NCBI GenBank assembly: GCA_036785325.1
Contig: JAXIVH010000010.1
Span: 7,183,494 to 7,247,493 of the forward strand
DNA: 64,000 nucleotides
Direction of reading: 5' to 3'
Source: Urophycis tenuis
Lineage: Eukaryota; Chordata; Actinopteri; Gadiformes; Phycidae
This document shows, piece after piece, positions 53,320 to 64,000 of this stretch. Both the position numbers and the translations under genes were made by a program. How positions within the stretch are numbered: the stretch's first letter is position 1; the number at the start of each line of letters is the position of its first letter. The notes below the pieces were generated by a model. It was not told the origin of the DNA. It was given only the letters and a program-made list of their open reading frames with translations, and searched no databases.

Positions 53320-55300
53320 CTTGCCTGGCTTAGTAACACATGGCCACTGCAACCGCTCCGAGCGTCCATTTAAGGATGCCAGGCGGTCCGCGCTGCCGTT
53401 GTTACAGAAGCTGGCAGGGCTTTTGCTAGAGATGGGGGTGTCAGATATTTTGGAAGGATAAAGAAAGAAAAAAAAAAAAAAGAGCCAACCCTGGGACGGC
53501 CTGTCAGTCTTCCGGAGCGGGGAGGGGGCGGAGGGGGTGGGTGGGGGGGGGGGGTTGCACGTGAACCACAGTGGACAGCACATCACCGCGCCGACAGATG
53601 CTTCTCTGTCTGTGAGTAACCGACTCCATGTTGACTCTCTGCTTGTGCTGTTTTCCCGCTCATGGGGGGATGATGTGTGGAGGACAGCAGGGGTGGGGGA
53701 GTGGTGGAGGGGGTGGTGGATGGGGTTCAGCGAATCAGAGACTTCACTTTAAGGGCTGAGTCGGTCGGGTGTATGTGCGTCGCCGGGGTGCAAGTGCACC
53801 GCGGAGAGAACCGGATCGGCCCGGTTGTCAACTGGATGTGCGGTGTGAAATGTTCTGAGAAGAAGATAAATTGGTGCTCCTCGCCGCGTTGTTGTGTTTA
53901 ATTAAAATACGACTCATCATCTTCACCCTCAAATCAGCCCACCCATGCGTGGGTTCGACAGGGGGGGGAGGCCGGGCACGCTCAGCGGCAGACGCCTAAC
54001 AGAGGGGCCGGCTACTACTCACAAGACCGGCCAGTGGTTTATATTGTTGAACTGCAGCCAAATCGCTGCTGGATAGCTGTGCACTTCAGCGTCAAGCCGT
54101 CTGAGAGAGGCTGCTTTGCACTGCTTTATTGAGTTGTGAAAATGGGGGAGACTACGCTGCACTGCACACTAGAGTATGCTATCGCTGATGCGTGCACTAC
54201 AAGGATGTATTGTTACCGTTGTTGTCAGTTTTTTAATCTGTCGATCCCATCTATAGATGGGTACCTTTTCCGATTGATTCATTAAATGTGCAGTTTCATA
54301 ATTAGTGGCAAATGCTACATTATAAGTAGGCCTATCCCTATTCAATGTATAATATAATCCAGTCTATAATAGGTCAACCAAAGATAGAATTTCCCAATTA
54401 TTAGATAGTGAATGGTCCAATTATGACTTCATAAATGATGTCAATGATCAATCAACTATCAACTGTCAATATCCCAAATTTAAACCGCAGCCCGTTTAAA
54501 AAGTTTCAAATAACTGGAAAGTTTTGCGAAAAATTCATGAAAAATACACGCCGTTTTTTTGTGTGTGTTTTTTTTTTTTTAAACCAGTGAAATATTTAGT
54601 ATTAAATGTTTTGGAGTGTTTAATGCCCCTTCTCCCCACCCTATTCATATTGTAATAAAGCGCTTGGTTAATGCAGTGGTCCCCCCCTCCCCCCCCGGGG
54701 AGTCTACATTATGCAGTGAGCCCGGCTATAAAGAGGTAATGAAGACTTGGTTTTCGCCATGCAGCTGAAGCGTGCTGGCGTCATGTAATATTCAGTTTGA
54801 GCCACGCCGGCCACGCATGCAGGGAAGCTGCAGAGAAGGCTGCAAAGTGGGAGTGAAGCTATCACTGAGCCGCCGCTTCCCTTCGCCTTCCTCTGGCACG
54901 TCCTTCGTCCTCGCACCGGCGCCGGCGTGGCCCGCGATGCCGTTAGCCGCCTCCATCACTCCAGGCCCCCCCCGACATCAATGGGAATCCTCCCTCTTGG
55001 TTCTGCTCGGAGGATTTTTGATATGAGAATGTGGCTGCTGCCGTGTTCTTGCGGTCTTGTCTTCCTCCCTCCCCACGGCGAAAGGGAGAGTCAATCGACT
55101 GTCAGTCCGAACTTGATTGGGGAAGTGGAACGGAATCATCAAATATAAATGTGGGTTTGTTTTTGTGGTAAAGACCTGATTTAATGGGGAGCGGTCACGC
55201 TCGGCTGTGTTCTAACGCAAGATGTGTTGTGGAGAAAAAAAAAAAACACACGCCGCGGCCCGCTACAGACGCTCCGGAAAGGCTTTTGTTTTTTTTGTTT
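53320..55300. other. unique noncoding sequence
   Basis: No supported gene was seen. It contains a run of T (about 54567-54581), GC-rich patches, and a non-repetitive stretch at about 54700-55150. Confidence 0.45.
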
Positions 55301-55306
55301 TTCAAA

Positions 55307-55330
55307 CCCCCCCCCCCCCCCCCCCCCCCC
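55307..55330. repeat. C24 homopolymer
   Basis: An uninterrupted C-run after a T-rich segment. Confidence 0.95.
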
Positions 55331-56296
55331 TCGTTTATTTAGTTATTGGGAGGCTGTGGAGGGCGTCGGCCTGTTGAGCTGCCCTAACGATGATCAGCCC
55401 CACCTCCGTCGAGGCTTCCGGAGACAGCCGGAAGATCGCTCTGGCCGGCGAGTGTGTTACAGCCTTCTGTTTTTCCGTTTCTACTATCAAATCATCTTCG
55501 ATCTGTATTTCCAAGCCGTATGAATACTGCGAGACGTGGCGTAGACCTGTATTGGTTCTGCTGCTCCTGCTGCTGCCACCTCATCATCCCACAGCATCGC
55601 TCGTGGTTATTATTGTGATTAAAAAAAAAAAAAAACAATATTAAATACTTGTCATTTGACAAATGTGTTTGACATCTGATGTAGGGCGTTTTTGGTGCGG
55701 CAGATTTCGTAACACCAATGACGTGACATTTGAGATCAGATTTCAATGTTTTAATTTGCATATGCATGAGATGTTATTTTTGAAAATTTGGAGGCAGAAA
55801 TAAACAGCCAAAATTAAATGGCATGCGGGGAAGTGGGGAGCTGATGTATTTTCTTAGACAGCTTGGCAGTAAAGCACACAACCATGAAATGGAACCTCGG
55901 CTTCTTGTGTGTCAACTGTGAAATTTTCCTCTGTTTGAGGTCAGGCAAATTCAGGGAGAGCTTATTCCAGTCTTTTGTGCAAAATTTCACAGTCGACGGA
56001 TCCTTTCTGCAGATCATACAGGGTTGTTGTGGTTGAACTCTCTTCCACCCTCCCCTCTCTGTTCAAATATAGCAGCCAGTGCTATGCCGTCGGAATCAGC
56101 GACGGCGTATGACAACGCAGCAGAAAAAAGTGTGTTTAGCGCAGCAATGACCCCCAAACTCCCTGGATGCCACGCTATGACCACACCCTTTATCCCCCGC
56201 TCCTCGTCGCATCACCTGATCCGTGCTGTGGGCCAAACACTGCGCTCAGAATGGTGATCTCATCACTTAGCCTTCTTTCTGCTGCGGAGAGGCCAT

Positions 56297-56403
56297 CTGC
56301 ACACACACAAACACACACACACACGCGCACACACACGCGCACACACACACACGCACGCACGCACACACACAACCCACACACACACACACACCCCCCCACA
56401 CAC

Positions 56404-56446
<43 letters not shown>

Positions 56447-56458
56447 GGCACACACAGC
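56297..56458. repeat. (CA)n with CG interruptions
   Basis: A CA repeat of about 160 nt interrupted by CGCGCA, CGCACGCACG and CCCCCCC. Confidence 0.95.
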
Positions 56459-56619
56459 CTCCGTGGGCTCAGCATATCCCCTTCGTTTATTTTTCGGGCG
56501 AGCCAAACTTGAACCTTTCCTTCTTGTGTTATTTTTTTCTCTCTCTCTCTCTCTCTCTCATTTACATAAGATAAGAAATGATGAGCACAAAAGTGTCTGC
56601 GGTGTAGAGAGCCTATTTA

Positions 56620-58560
56620 CGGCCCACCGTTTATAAATCAACGGCAAAGGCGCGCCGCCCCGGATGAATGGATGGCGCGTACCACCGCATACCGCCGGCG
56701 CCTGGTGACAGATAACTTCCTCCCCCCCCCCACCACCACCCCACCCCCCATGCTGATGAAAGAGATTGAAAGATATACATCTATCTCAATATAGGCGAGA
56801 TGCTTTTTATTTCTGACAAGAAGCGAGGGGGGGGGGGGGGGCAATTAGCATATTTCTCCGCCCCAACGTCGAGGTGACATCACCGGCGAGAGGGAGGGTC
56901 CCGGCGCGTCCTGCATGACCCCCGTGGAAGAGCGTTGTTGGGGGGTGGGGGGGGGGGGGTCTTTAGGCAGGGATAATTCTATTTGTCAAGGCCGTTGATT
57001 GATCCTCGGTTTTATAGGGCCGGTTCAATGCGGTTTGATCTCGTGGTAATATTTGCCAAAGTGTGGAAGTGTCGGGAGTGCCGGGGCTGACACGCGTGTC
57101 GCCGCTTCTGGGGATAAATTGCCATTTATGCCGTGACGTTACAGTGCCTAATGGTTTTATTGACGAGCAGCCGCCGCCACCGCCCCTGAGTGTGTTGGTG
57201 GGAATGGGTTGTGTTAGCGAAACGTCATGATTTTGATCAACTTGCGCGCGTCAGTGAGAGTGCAGCTTTTAGCAACGGGGAGGGGTGGGGGGGGTGGCAT
57301 ACTGTGGGGGGGAAAGAAAATTAGCGGACGAGCGCTTTCACTGCGTACGTGCGGACAGGCGGATTGAAGGTCATCACCGCGTGTCACCGGAGCTCGGTCT
57401 GCGCGGCGGTGACGGGTTCGAAGGCTTAAAAGCTAATTACGCTTTGATATTTGTGCCTCCTCGAAAACGCCGACCGAGGGCCCCGTTCGGCGAGAAAGGG
57501 TTTTAGCTCTGTTTGTTTTGAGTGTGATTGTACTAAGCGCAGTACTTTTCCCTTCACGTTGACGGGGCTTCAAAATGAGTGGCCCTCACTGTGTCGCGGA
57601 GGAACCCGCGCCGAGAACCGCCGAGATTATTATCGCTAATGTAATTTTAACTTGACACGGACATTAAGTGTTTACCTAGCGACGCGTCGGGAAACTGTTT
57701 GCACTCTGGCGAACGGTGTTTGTTGAGTTGTGAGACGTTTTGGTCAGATAACGGTTGCTACAGTTTCTTGACATTAATGCAATTTAATTAGGCTCTATTT
57801 TTCTGGAATCCACGAGCCAAACATATACCGCGCATTTGTTTTCTTAAGTGGTCACAACAACGATAACAAGAACTGCATTTTCTCTTGATCTGAAGTGCGG
57901 CTGAGTGAGGGCTCTGCCCGTGCACGCTTGACGGCGCAGTACATTTATGAAGTGTCGTCGTTTCAAAGATATCAGTGATCAGCGATAGAGAAGGGGGCCG
58001 GATATGAGCAGATTGAAGATAAGAAAATTAATTTGATTGTCTCCCACCGACCACATGAGAAGTGGATGAAAAACGTTTGGTGGTTTGAAAGAAAGACCGC
58101 AATCATGCAAATTCAAACCTCACATGCCTTTTTCGAGAATTTAATGAGGTATTGCCAGAGATTCATCCACGCAAATGAGCAATTTCTTCAGTGAAGCAAA
58201 CAAAAACAAAAATTTCTGCCTTGACCTCGGAGTCGACGTTCCCAAAGATATTACTTTCTCCAACACGTTAGTGGAACAATAGCTGCAGTCTTTGTGTTGC
58301 TTAGGAAGGTTAGGCCTAACCGTGTGAAGGGACTGGGAGGTATCTAAGTGCCAGTCATGATTCTGTTTAATTCTCTTAATGCTAAGAAAAGGTGCTTCAA
58401 TGCTTCCTTTCATCACCATCACCTTTAGCATAGGGTGCAGCCGACCATCCCATACAAAAGGAAAGGAGATAATGCCGTCCCACAATTCCTTGCAGCCGGA
58501 ACATTTCAAGCGATGCACGGTTCGGCTGGTCACAAAAAGAAACAATCTCTCTGCACTCCG
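56620..58560. other. unique noncoding sequence, partly CpG-rich
   Basis: 57040-57200 and 57330-57640 are CpG-bearing and non-repetitive. A minus-strand ORF of 151 codons (58141-58596) matches no family I know. No supported gene. Confidence 0.4.
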
Positions 58561-58584
58561 AATGCACTTTAAAGCGCATTCGGA
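58557..58584. repeat. 28-bp near-perfect palindrome
   Basis: Arms TCCGAATGC and GCATTCGGA flank an inner ACTTTAAAGC, itself palindromic except for its end bases. The composition is not simple-repeat. Confidence 0.9.
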
Positions 58585-58895
58585 GCTCATTCCCACTGCA
58601 CGCGGAATCTCTTCTGGTTGTCTTTTCCTGAGTCCTCATGAATTCCACTTTCCATTTTCCCTTGACCTCTTGATGTTTTCCGTCAAGGGCAAGAAATATT
58701 GGTTATGAAAGGACACAGGATGCCATTTAAATGACGGTTTGGCCAGAGCCAGCGTGTCACATGTTTTCCTCTAAACACGGAGGTAAATCACGTTGAGAAT
58801 ACCGCTGTTAAAATTGCTCGCAACACATTGAAGAAGCGCTATAAAAAAGTAGCTGTCATCATCGCTCATTCAGTGAATGTTGCTGCCCTTCATTG

Positions 58896-58946
58896 TTGAA
58901 CTACAAAACCCAGCAGCTCCCTTGAACTACAAAACCCAGAAGCTCC
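58896..58946 (+). promoter_or_regulatory. two tandem ZNF143/STAF-like motifs
   Basis: Two 25-nt copies (58896-58920 and 58922-58946) differ at one base. Each contains ACTACAAAACCCAG, close to the ACTACAANTCCCAG core of the ZNF143 (STAF) site found in snRNA, tRNA-Sec and many mRNA promoters. The resemblance is seen directly; binding is inference. Confidence 0.4.
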
Positions 58947-58958
58947 GGGCCCTCTCAA

Positions 58959-59039
58959 CTCACCTTCTCGGTGTAGGAATTGTCACTTCTGTACACATCT
59001 CAATGTGTAAAGAAGCCGAGCCTACACCGAGAAGGTGAG
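58959..59039. repeat. composite hairpin with 19-bp perfect arms
   Basis: Outer arms CTCACCTTCTCGGTGTAGG (58959-58977) and its exact reverse complement (59021-59039). Inside are a CTTCT/AGAAG pair and a TACACAT/ATGTGTA pair around a 4-nt loop CTCA. The 81-nt structure begins 12 nt after the second ZNF143-like copy. Confidence 0.9.
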
Positions 59040-59194
59040 TATTTTGCCTCTTGGGAAGCCTAGTGCTCTTCACACATCAAAAGGTGGAATTGTATAGATC
59101 TAGTTTAGACATTATCAAGAAATACATTACAACGAAAAAGCTTTGCATCCTCACAATACTTTAAGTGTTCTGAATTAAACACATTTGAGAGTTG

Positions 59195-59465
59195 TTTGTA
59201 AGATAAGATAAGAAAACCCTTTTTTTGTCCTGCAATGTATGTATGTGTGCATGTATATATGTGTGCATGTATGTATGTGTGTATGTATGTATGTATGTAT
59301 GTATGTATGTATGTATGTATGTATGTATGTATGTATGTACGTACATAAATACACCTGCTCATTCTCTGTGTCTGCCGGAAACCATAGCAACGACATTTCG
59401 CTGCCAAAAATCACTGTGTTTCTTGTGCAACGACAATAAAGTGAAGTTGAGTTGAGTTTGTTGAG
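59195..59465. mobile_element. LINE-tail-like segments flanked by (ATGT)n
   Basis: AAGATAAGATAAGAAAACCC before 59221 and CATTTCGCTG...TTGTGCAACGACAATAAAGT (59391-59443) resemble the 3' ends of fish non-LTR elements as I remember them. (ATGT)n tracts lie inside and immediately after (59235-59344; 59466-59520). No reverse transcriptase is present. Confidence 0.4.
59235..59344. repeat. (ATGT)n microsatellite
   Basis: A tetranucleotide repeat with GTGC and ATAT variants near the start. Frames across it encode only repeat peptides. Confidence 0.97.
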
Positions 59466-59520
59466 TTGTATGTATGTATGTATGTATGTATGTATGTATG
59501 TATGTATGTATGCATGTACG
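59466..59520. repeat. second (ATGT)n microsatellite
   Basis: The same unit as the tract about 120 nt upstream, degenerating into GCATGTACGCATGC toward 59545. Confidence 0.95.
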
Positions 59521-59770
59521 CATGCATGTGTGCGTGCATGTACGCATGTCAGTGGCGAGCAATCCATATAATCTGAATGCGGAGGAAACAATCATCATTT
59601 GTGTTAAAACATTAAAACATTTCTTGTTTTTCCTCTGACTGTTTCTTTTTTTTCAGTCGTGCCACTGGGTTTGCATGTCTGTGAATCTACAGCAAAAAAG
59701 CTGCCTGAATGCTGGCTGACTGGTGTTCAGCACATCTCACGCATGCGCTCTGTGTCGCCTCACACTTTGG

Positions 59771-59772
59771 CG

Positions 59773-59808
<36 letters not shown>

Positions 59809-59816
59809 GGGGGGGG
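59771..59816. repeat. (GA)n followed by G19
   Basis: A GA dinucleotide tract runs directly into a 19-nt G homopolymer (59798-59816). Confidence 0.95.
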
Positions 59817-60215
59817 TGTGTTGGGAGGAAAGCTGATTTGGCCTCAGCTTTTTAATCATGTGACCCAGTGCAACAACACCAGTCTAGTGCCTCAGCTGTG
59901 TTCTACGTTTCCTAGGATACAGTTTCACGGACCAGTAACCCCCCCCCTGTACATTAACGTGGTAAACTGTATACAGAACGCTGTATCCCGCGTGGCAGAA
60001 GGATGCATTTTCAATGCACAAGTAAAAAAAAAAAAAATCCAATGCATGCACCACTTGAAAAGCAACACCCTAACATTGCATATATTATAAGAAATATAAA
60101 TGTAATAAAGCGTTGTTGTCACAGGTTCAGTGAGTGTGGGGCATTTTTTCACTGTTAATTAATGTTTCTCAGTGTTATACCTGAAGTGAAGAACAGTCTG
60201 TCACTAGTCTGTGTT

Positions 60216-60262
<47 letters not shown>
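60216..60262. repeat. (GT)n microsatellite
   Basis: A perfect GT dinucleotide tract of about 47 nt. Confidence 0.95.
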
Positions 60263-60264
<2 letters not shown>

Positions 60265-60269
60265 TGGGG

Positions 60270-62200
60270 GACGTGGATGGATGGATAATTCCAGAACAAG
60301 CCTTTCAATGGAAGGCTCACCTCCAGAGGCTCCTGCACTGTCCTCATTGTGGCACACAGAGGCTTTGACTCTGAATGGTGGCCATCACCTGTCATTCATA
60401 ATTGGCTCTAAATCAGGCAAGTGTGACAAAAGAAATGATTTATAGATTGCACCCAGGGTTCATTTCTCATGGCATATCTTGCTGTTACCGTGCTGACACG
60501 TAAGGAAAGAAATGTCCCTTTTTGATGAATAGCAGACGCAATATACTGAAGCTGCTTGGGTGGCTGGTTGAACATTTCGCTACGTAGGACAGTGTCCCAA
60601 ATCCCAACATGGGATCCCACATTTTGTACATTTAAAGATTCAACCGCTGGATATACTGGATATAATCCTCGATGAATGTGGTCAGCAAACGGTATTAGAT
60701 AAGGATCAATTAATTGGTTCGCCTGAGACTGATTCATTCACTCACAACGTGACGCAGTTCCCGTGCAATTCCGGTATGGAAAATGAATTTGCCATTCATG
60801 CTTACGCTTCTAGGAATCAAAGCGAAATATGTCAGGTTTTTGTGTTTGCATTGTTGCGATATTTACACAGGTCAATTAGACTATTTGCGTGTAAACAGGT
60901 AAGGCAAATACTTCCAAATAATTCCGCTTCTTGGTGGACTTCTTTTCACTTACCTTGTGCAACCCATCGGTCTGTTAGGAACCATCATCATTTATAGATA
61001 TTTCTGTCCAGTTCGTAAATTCTGATTTTATTTTCAACACCCATGCGCTGCAGAGAGGGCTCGGCAGTGGACACCTGGAGCACCTGAACACATCGAGATG
61101 GATGGGTCGAAAAACACATTTTCTTTTTCAGAGTTTGAATGAACTGACCCCACAAATTGAACAGCGCTAACCACAGATGGGGCGTCACAACAGCAGTCTC
61201 TCTGCGGCGCGAAAGAAAAGCAACAACAATAACACATTTGTTATTCGGGTTGAAAAAAAACAAAACCAACGTCAACCAAAAGGTATAGCTCAAAGTAGAT
61301 TTGTCATTTTATAATACATTTGTGGGAGGCATTTTTCATGCGATGCCGCCTGGCGATCTGATGCTGATGTGCACGCTCACATTCATTTATACAGCTCTGT
61401 AGGCACTCCAACAGATTGGATGTATGATCACCCTGACTTATTAAAAATAAGACACTGCCAGCGGGGAACGTCGGCTTTACAAGGGTCACGGCTGGCCGAC
61501 GGCCACGTCTTTTCACGTCGTCTTGCTCCATCACATCTCAGCGTCATAACACTTTTCGGACATTACGTCACCTGTCAAAGAGGGGCCCGTGGAAGTCAGA
61601 ACGGGGACCGATTGTTATTCCGCCTCGTGTTCGTCATTGACGAAGAGTTAGTCCGCCTCCCGCTGGCATCATGTACCGGTGCGCGGCGTGCCACTCGACC
61701 AAATTAGACCAATTCATCTCTCTCCCTGTTTGTATGCCGAACTGCTCCCCGTCTTGGTTGAGAAATGTAAGAAAAACAACACAATACACTCCTGTTGCTG
61801 ACTCTGTTCCCCACAGCTACACCTCAGTGGTGGAGCGGATCACTTGATGGCCAGCCTGCTAGGATGAACCATTCTGGTCACCAGGACACCCCCCCCCCCC
61901 TTCCACTGGACCTTACTTACCTGGACTGTATTGTGGATGCCTGAACCGACCGGCGTTGCACCTCAGGAACATCTTATTTGGTCTTTGACTTTAGTTTCCC
62001 ATATAAAAAGTTGAAATCCTCGTTCGACCTCTCGATAGTGAACACTCAACAGTTAGCGGTGGTAGTGAGTGATGGCGTCGGCTTCTCCATTTTCATGTTC
62101 GCCACACATGACGTCTGTTCCGCGGACGCGAGCGGTGGAGTGGCGACGTCGGCGGACGTCGGCACATCAATCAGGACGAGTCGCCTTGTGCCATCTTCAA
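60270..62200. other. unique noncoding sequence
   Basis: No supported gene was seen. Non-repetitive, AT-balanced sequence; a C-run occurs near 61890. Confidence 0.45.
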
Positions 62201-62203
62201 CAC

Positions 62204-62205
<2 letters not shown>

Positions 62206-62238
<33 letters not shown>
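62206..62238. repeat. (CT)n microsatellite
   Basis: A CT dinucleotide repeat of about 33 nt. Confidence 0.9.
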
Positions 62239-62243
<5 letters not shown>

Positions 62244-62494
62244 GCTTTTTCACTTCTGCTGATCAAACACACAACAGTCACCGCGGAACACCTTTTGAGT
62301 ATTTGCATACTGATGGAGATTTTTCGGCCACCGCCTTTGAAGTCCCTGTTTAATTGCCGCCGGCGTTTGAAGCCCCGTGGCTTATAGGGATGATAAATGG
62401 ATCGCGCGACTTTGATTCTGGTTTAATCTTTGGACTGATTGGCCACGGTTGGCCATCTCCCCCCACCTTGTGACTCCCTGCCGTCACATGCCCG

Positions 62495-62496
<2 letters not shown>

Positions 62497-62530
<34 letters not shown>

Positions 62531-62570
62531 TGTGAGCGCACACACACGCACGCACACACTCACGCACGCA
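62497..62570. repeat. (CA)n with CACG variants
   Basis: A perfect CA tract (to about 62526) followed by GCGCACACACACGCACGCAC. Confidence 0.92.
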
Positions 62571-62893
62571 CTTGGAAGGACATTTGCCAAGCTTTCATGT
62601 CATCCTCCTCAGATTGTGTCATCACACTTTATGCAGATAGACTAATGCAGCAATATAGCCAAATCCAATTTGGGTTTCAGTCCTCCCAGCTGTTAATGAC
62701 CCTTAGCAAAGGTGTATGAAGGTGCATATGTGTGTTTCTGTATAATTAACAGTGATTAAGTCAGTGCGCCGCGCCTGGTTCTTGATCGTCACCGCGTTTT
62801 TCGCGCGCCGACAACACGGTGATTCCCCCGTGCCGTGTGCTGCAACAGCAGATGGATAAGTAGTACTTTGGCCATCACAGACTAAATGTCATC

Positions 62894-63007
<114 letters not shown>

Positions 63008-63603
63008 GGGCGTTCTCCCCGTCTCTCTCATAGCATTACTCCCACGCCGTTTGCCTCTCCTGAGAGGGAGACACACTGCCAAGGACAAATCACCACCCGG
63101 ATTTGCACACCATATAAAATCTGACCCAGAGCATATTTGATACACACACAAAGCTTCTGTTCCCCCAATTAAAAGAGCCGGATATATGCGGGCCTACCTT
63201 TTTTTTTTTATTTCCAATAAACAATCATGACTTTCTTTTATTATTCCTTTCCGCCATGCTGTTTATTTGCTAGGCGAGCGCGCCAGGTGCAGCTCCAACA
63301 AACAAAACATAATATTCAGTTTGTAAATCTAAATCTGTTTCTCCTTGCTTTTTGAGTGCTCCGGAGTTGAATTTTAAGCTAGCCGATATTTCATGCAGAT
63401 ATCTTTTTTTTTTTTTTGGTGTGTTTTTTTTTTTTTCTTTTTTTTTTTTTTTACCTCGGTTAACCTTAAAACACCTCCGGTCACTTAAAATGCAGAGCAT
63501 CTGCCTCTACAAGTCTCGTCTCCACCTCCTCAAGCCTGCCTCTTGCCCGTATTATGGTAAAACCCTCCTGGGCTTTTTTAAACAGAGGCTACCGCTGACT
63601 CAA

Positions 63604-63635
<32 letters not shown>

Positions 63636-63680
63636 ACACACACGCACACACACACAAGCACATACACGCACACACACACA

Positions 63681-63731
<51 letters not shown>
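63604..63731. repeat. (CA)n compound microsatellite
   Basis: CA repeat with GACA and CGCA interruptions, ending in TATATATATT. Confidence 0.95.
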
Positions 63732-63734
<3 letters not shown>

Positions 63735-63739
<5 letters not shown>

Positions 63740-64000
63740 TTATTTAATCATGTTTTATTTGTTCTGTAAATTACCATGGCTTAAAGAAATGTACATACAG
63801 CGGGGTGCTCGTTATCCCAAACGAGCACTTTTAAGGAGCGAAGGTTGCTTGATTATTCCAGTTACAGGCGGCTAAAAGGCCCGCTCTCTGCGCTCGGGTC
63901 CCCAGTGTGGTGCCGTTTAGGGCTCTGAAGGCAGAGGCAGGGCCCATTATATGCATGAGGATGCAAGGACAGGCCTTTGTGTTCTCTGTTTCTAATGAAT
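63735..64000. other. unique sequence at window end
   Basis: Non-repetitive, with no ORF of note; enhancer-like texture. The feature may continue beyond the window. Confidence 0.3.

Noticed and set aside
58141..58596. 151-codon minus-strand ORF
   Set aside because: No family resemblance, and a palindrome lies within its 5' part; not enough to call a gene.

Overview
The window looks like a piece of a teleost fish chromosome. Three things support this: a multi-exon vertebrate Ral GTPase gene with GT-AG introns, tRNA-derived SINE and LINE-tail sequences of the kind common in fish genomes, and very dense microsatellites ((CA/GT)n, (GA/CT)n, (ATGT)n) with long G/C homopolymers. The species cannot be named from the sequence.

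Layout. Positions 1-8700 hold no recognisable coding exon. They contain an ETS-type motif near 3475, a cluster of CRE/AP-1-, CCAAT- and nuclear-receptor-like motifs near 4174-4295 (possible promoter or enhancer), and a tRNA-derived SINE at about 7716-7885. The one protein-coding gene I can support is ralb (RAS-like proto-oncogene B) on the + strand. Its coding exons are 8833-8946, 11000-11208, 11928-12105 and 12406-12528, all phase-compatible, and encode a 207-residue protein. A 5'UTR exon segment precedes the start at 8709-8832. A 3'UTR runs to an AATAAA at 13795-13800.

From about 13.8 kb to 64 kb (about 50 kb) I find no further convincing protein-coding exon on either strand. This stretch alternates between repeat tracts and unique, non-repetitive sequence with many TAAT-type homeodomain cores. 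Several CpG-dense, gene-free patches occur (about 27.1-28.15, 33.08-33.20, 34.8-35.35 and 52.49-52.68 kb). In human the neighbours downstream of RALB are INHBB and then GLI2, so this may be the regulatory desert between ralb and an inhbb/gli2 locus. That is inference, and no inhbb or gli2 exon is present here.

The structures that stand out beyond annotation are: a composite hairpin with 19-bp perfect arms next to two tandem ZNF143/STAF-like motifs (58.9-59.04 kb); a 34-bp-arm foldback carrying an octamer motif in each arm (46.72-46.81 kb); two tandem AT-cored palindromes (35.92-36.01 kb); a 14-bp perfect hairpin (29.20 kb); a 234-bp (GA)n tract; a potential Z-DNA tract; and fourteen uninterrupted G or C homopolymers of 18-25 nt. 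No CRISPR array, operon, phage or bacterial-type system is present, and I saw no clear sign of an unknown multi-gene system.
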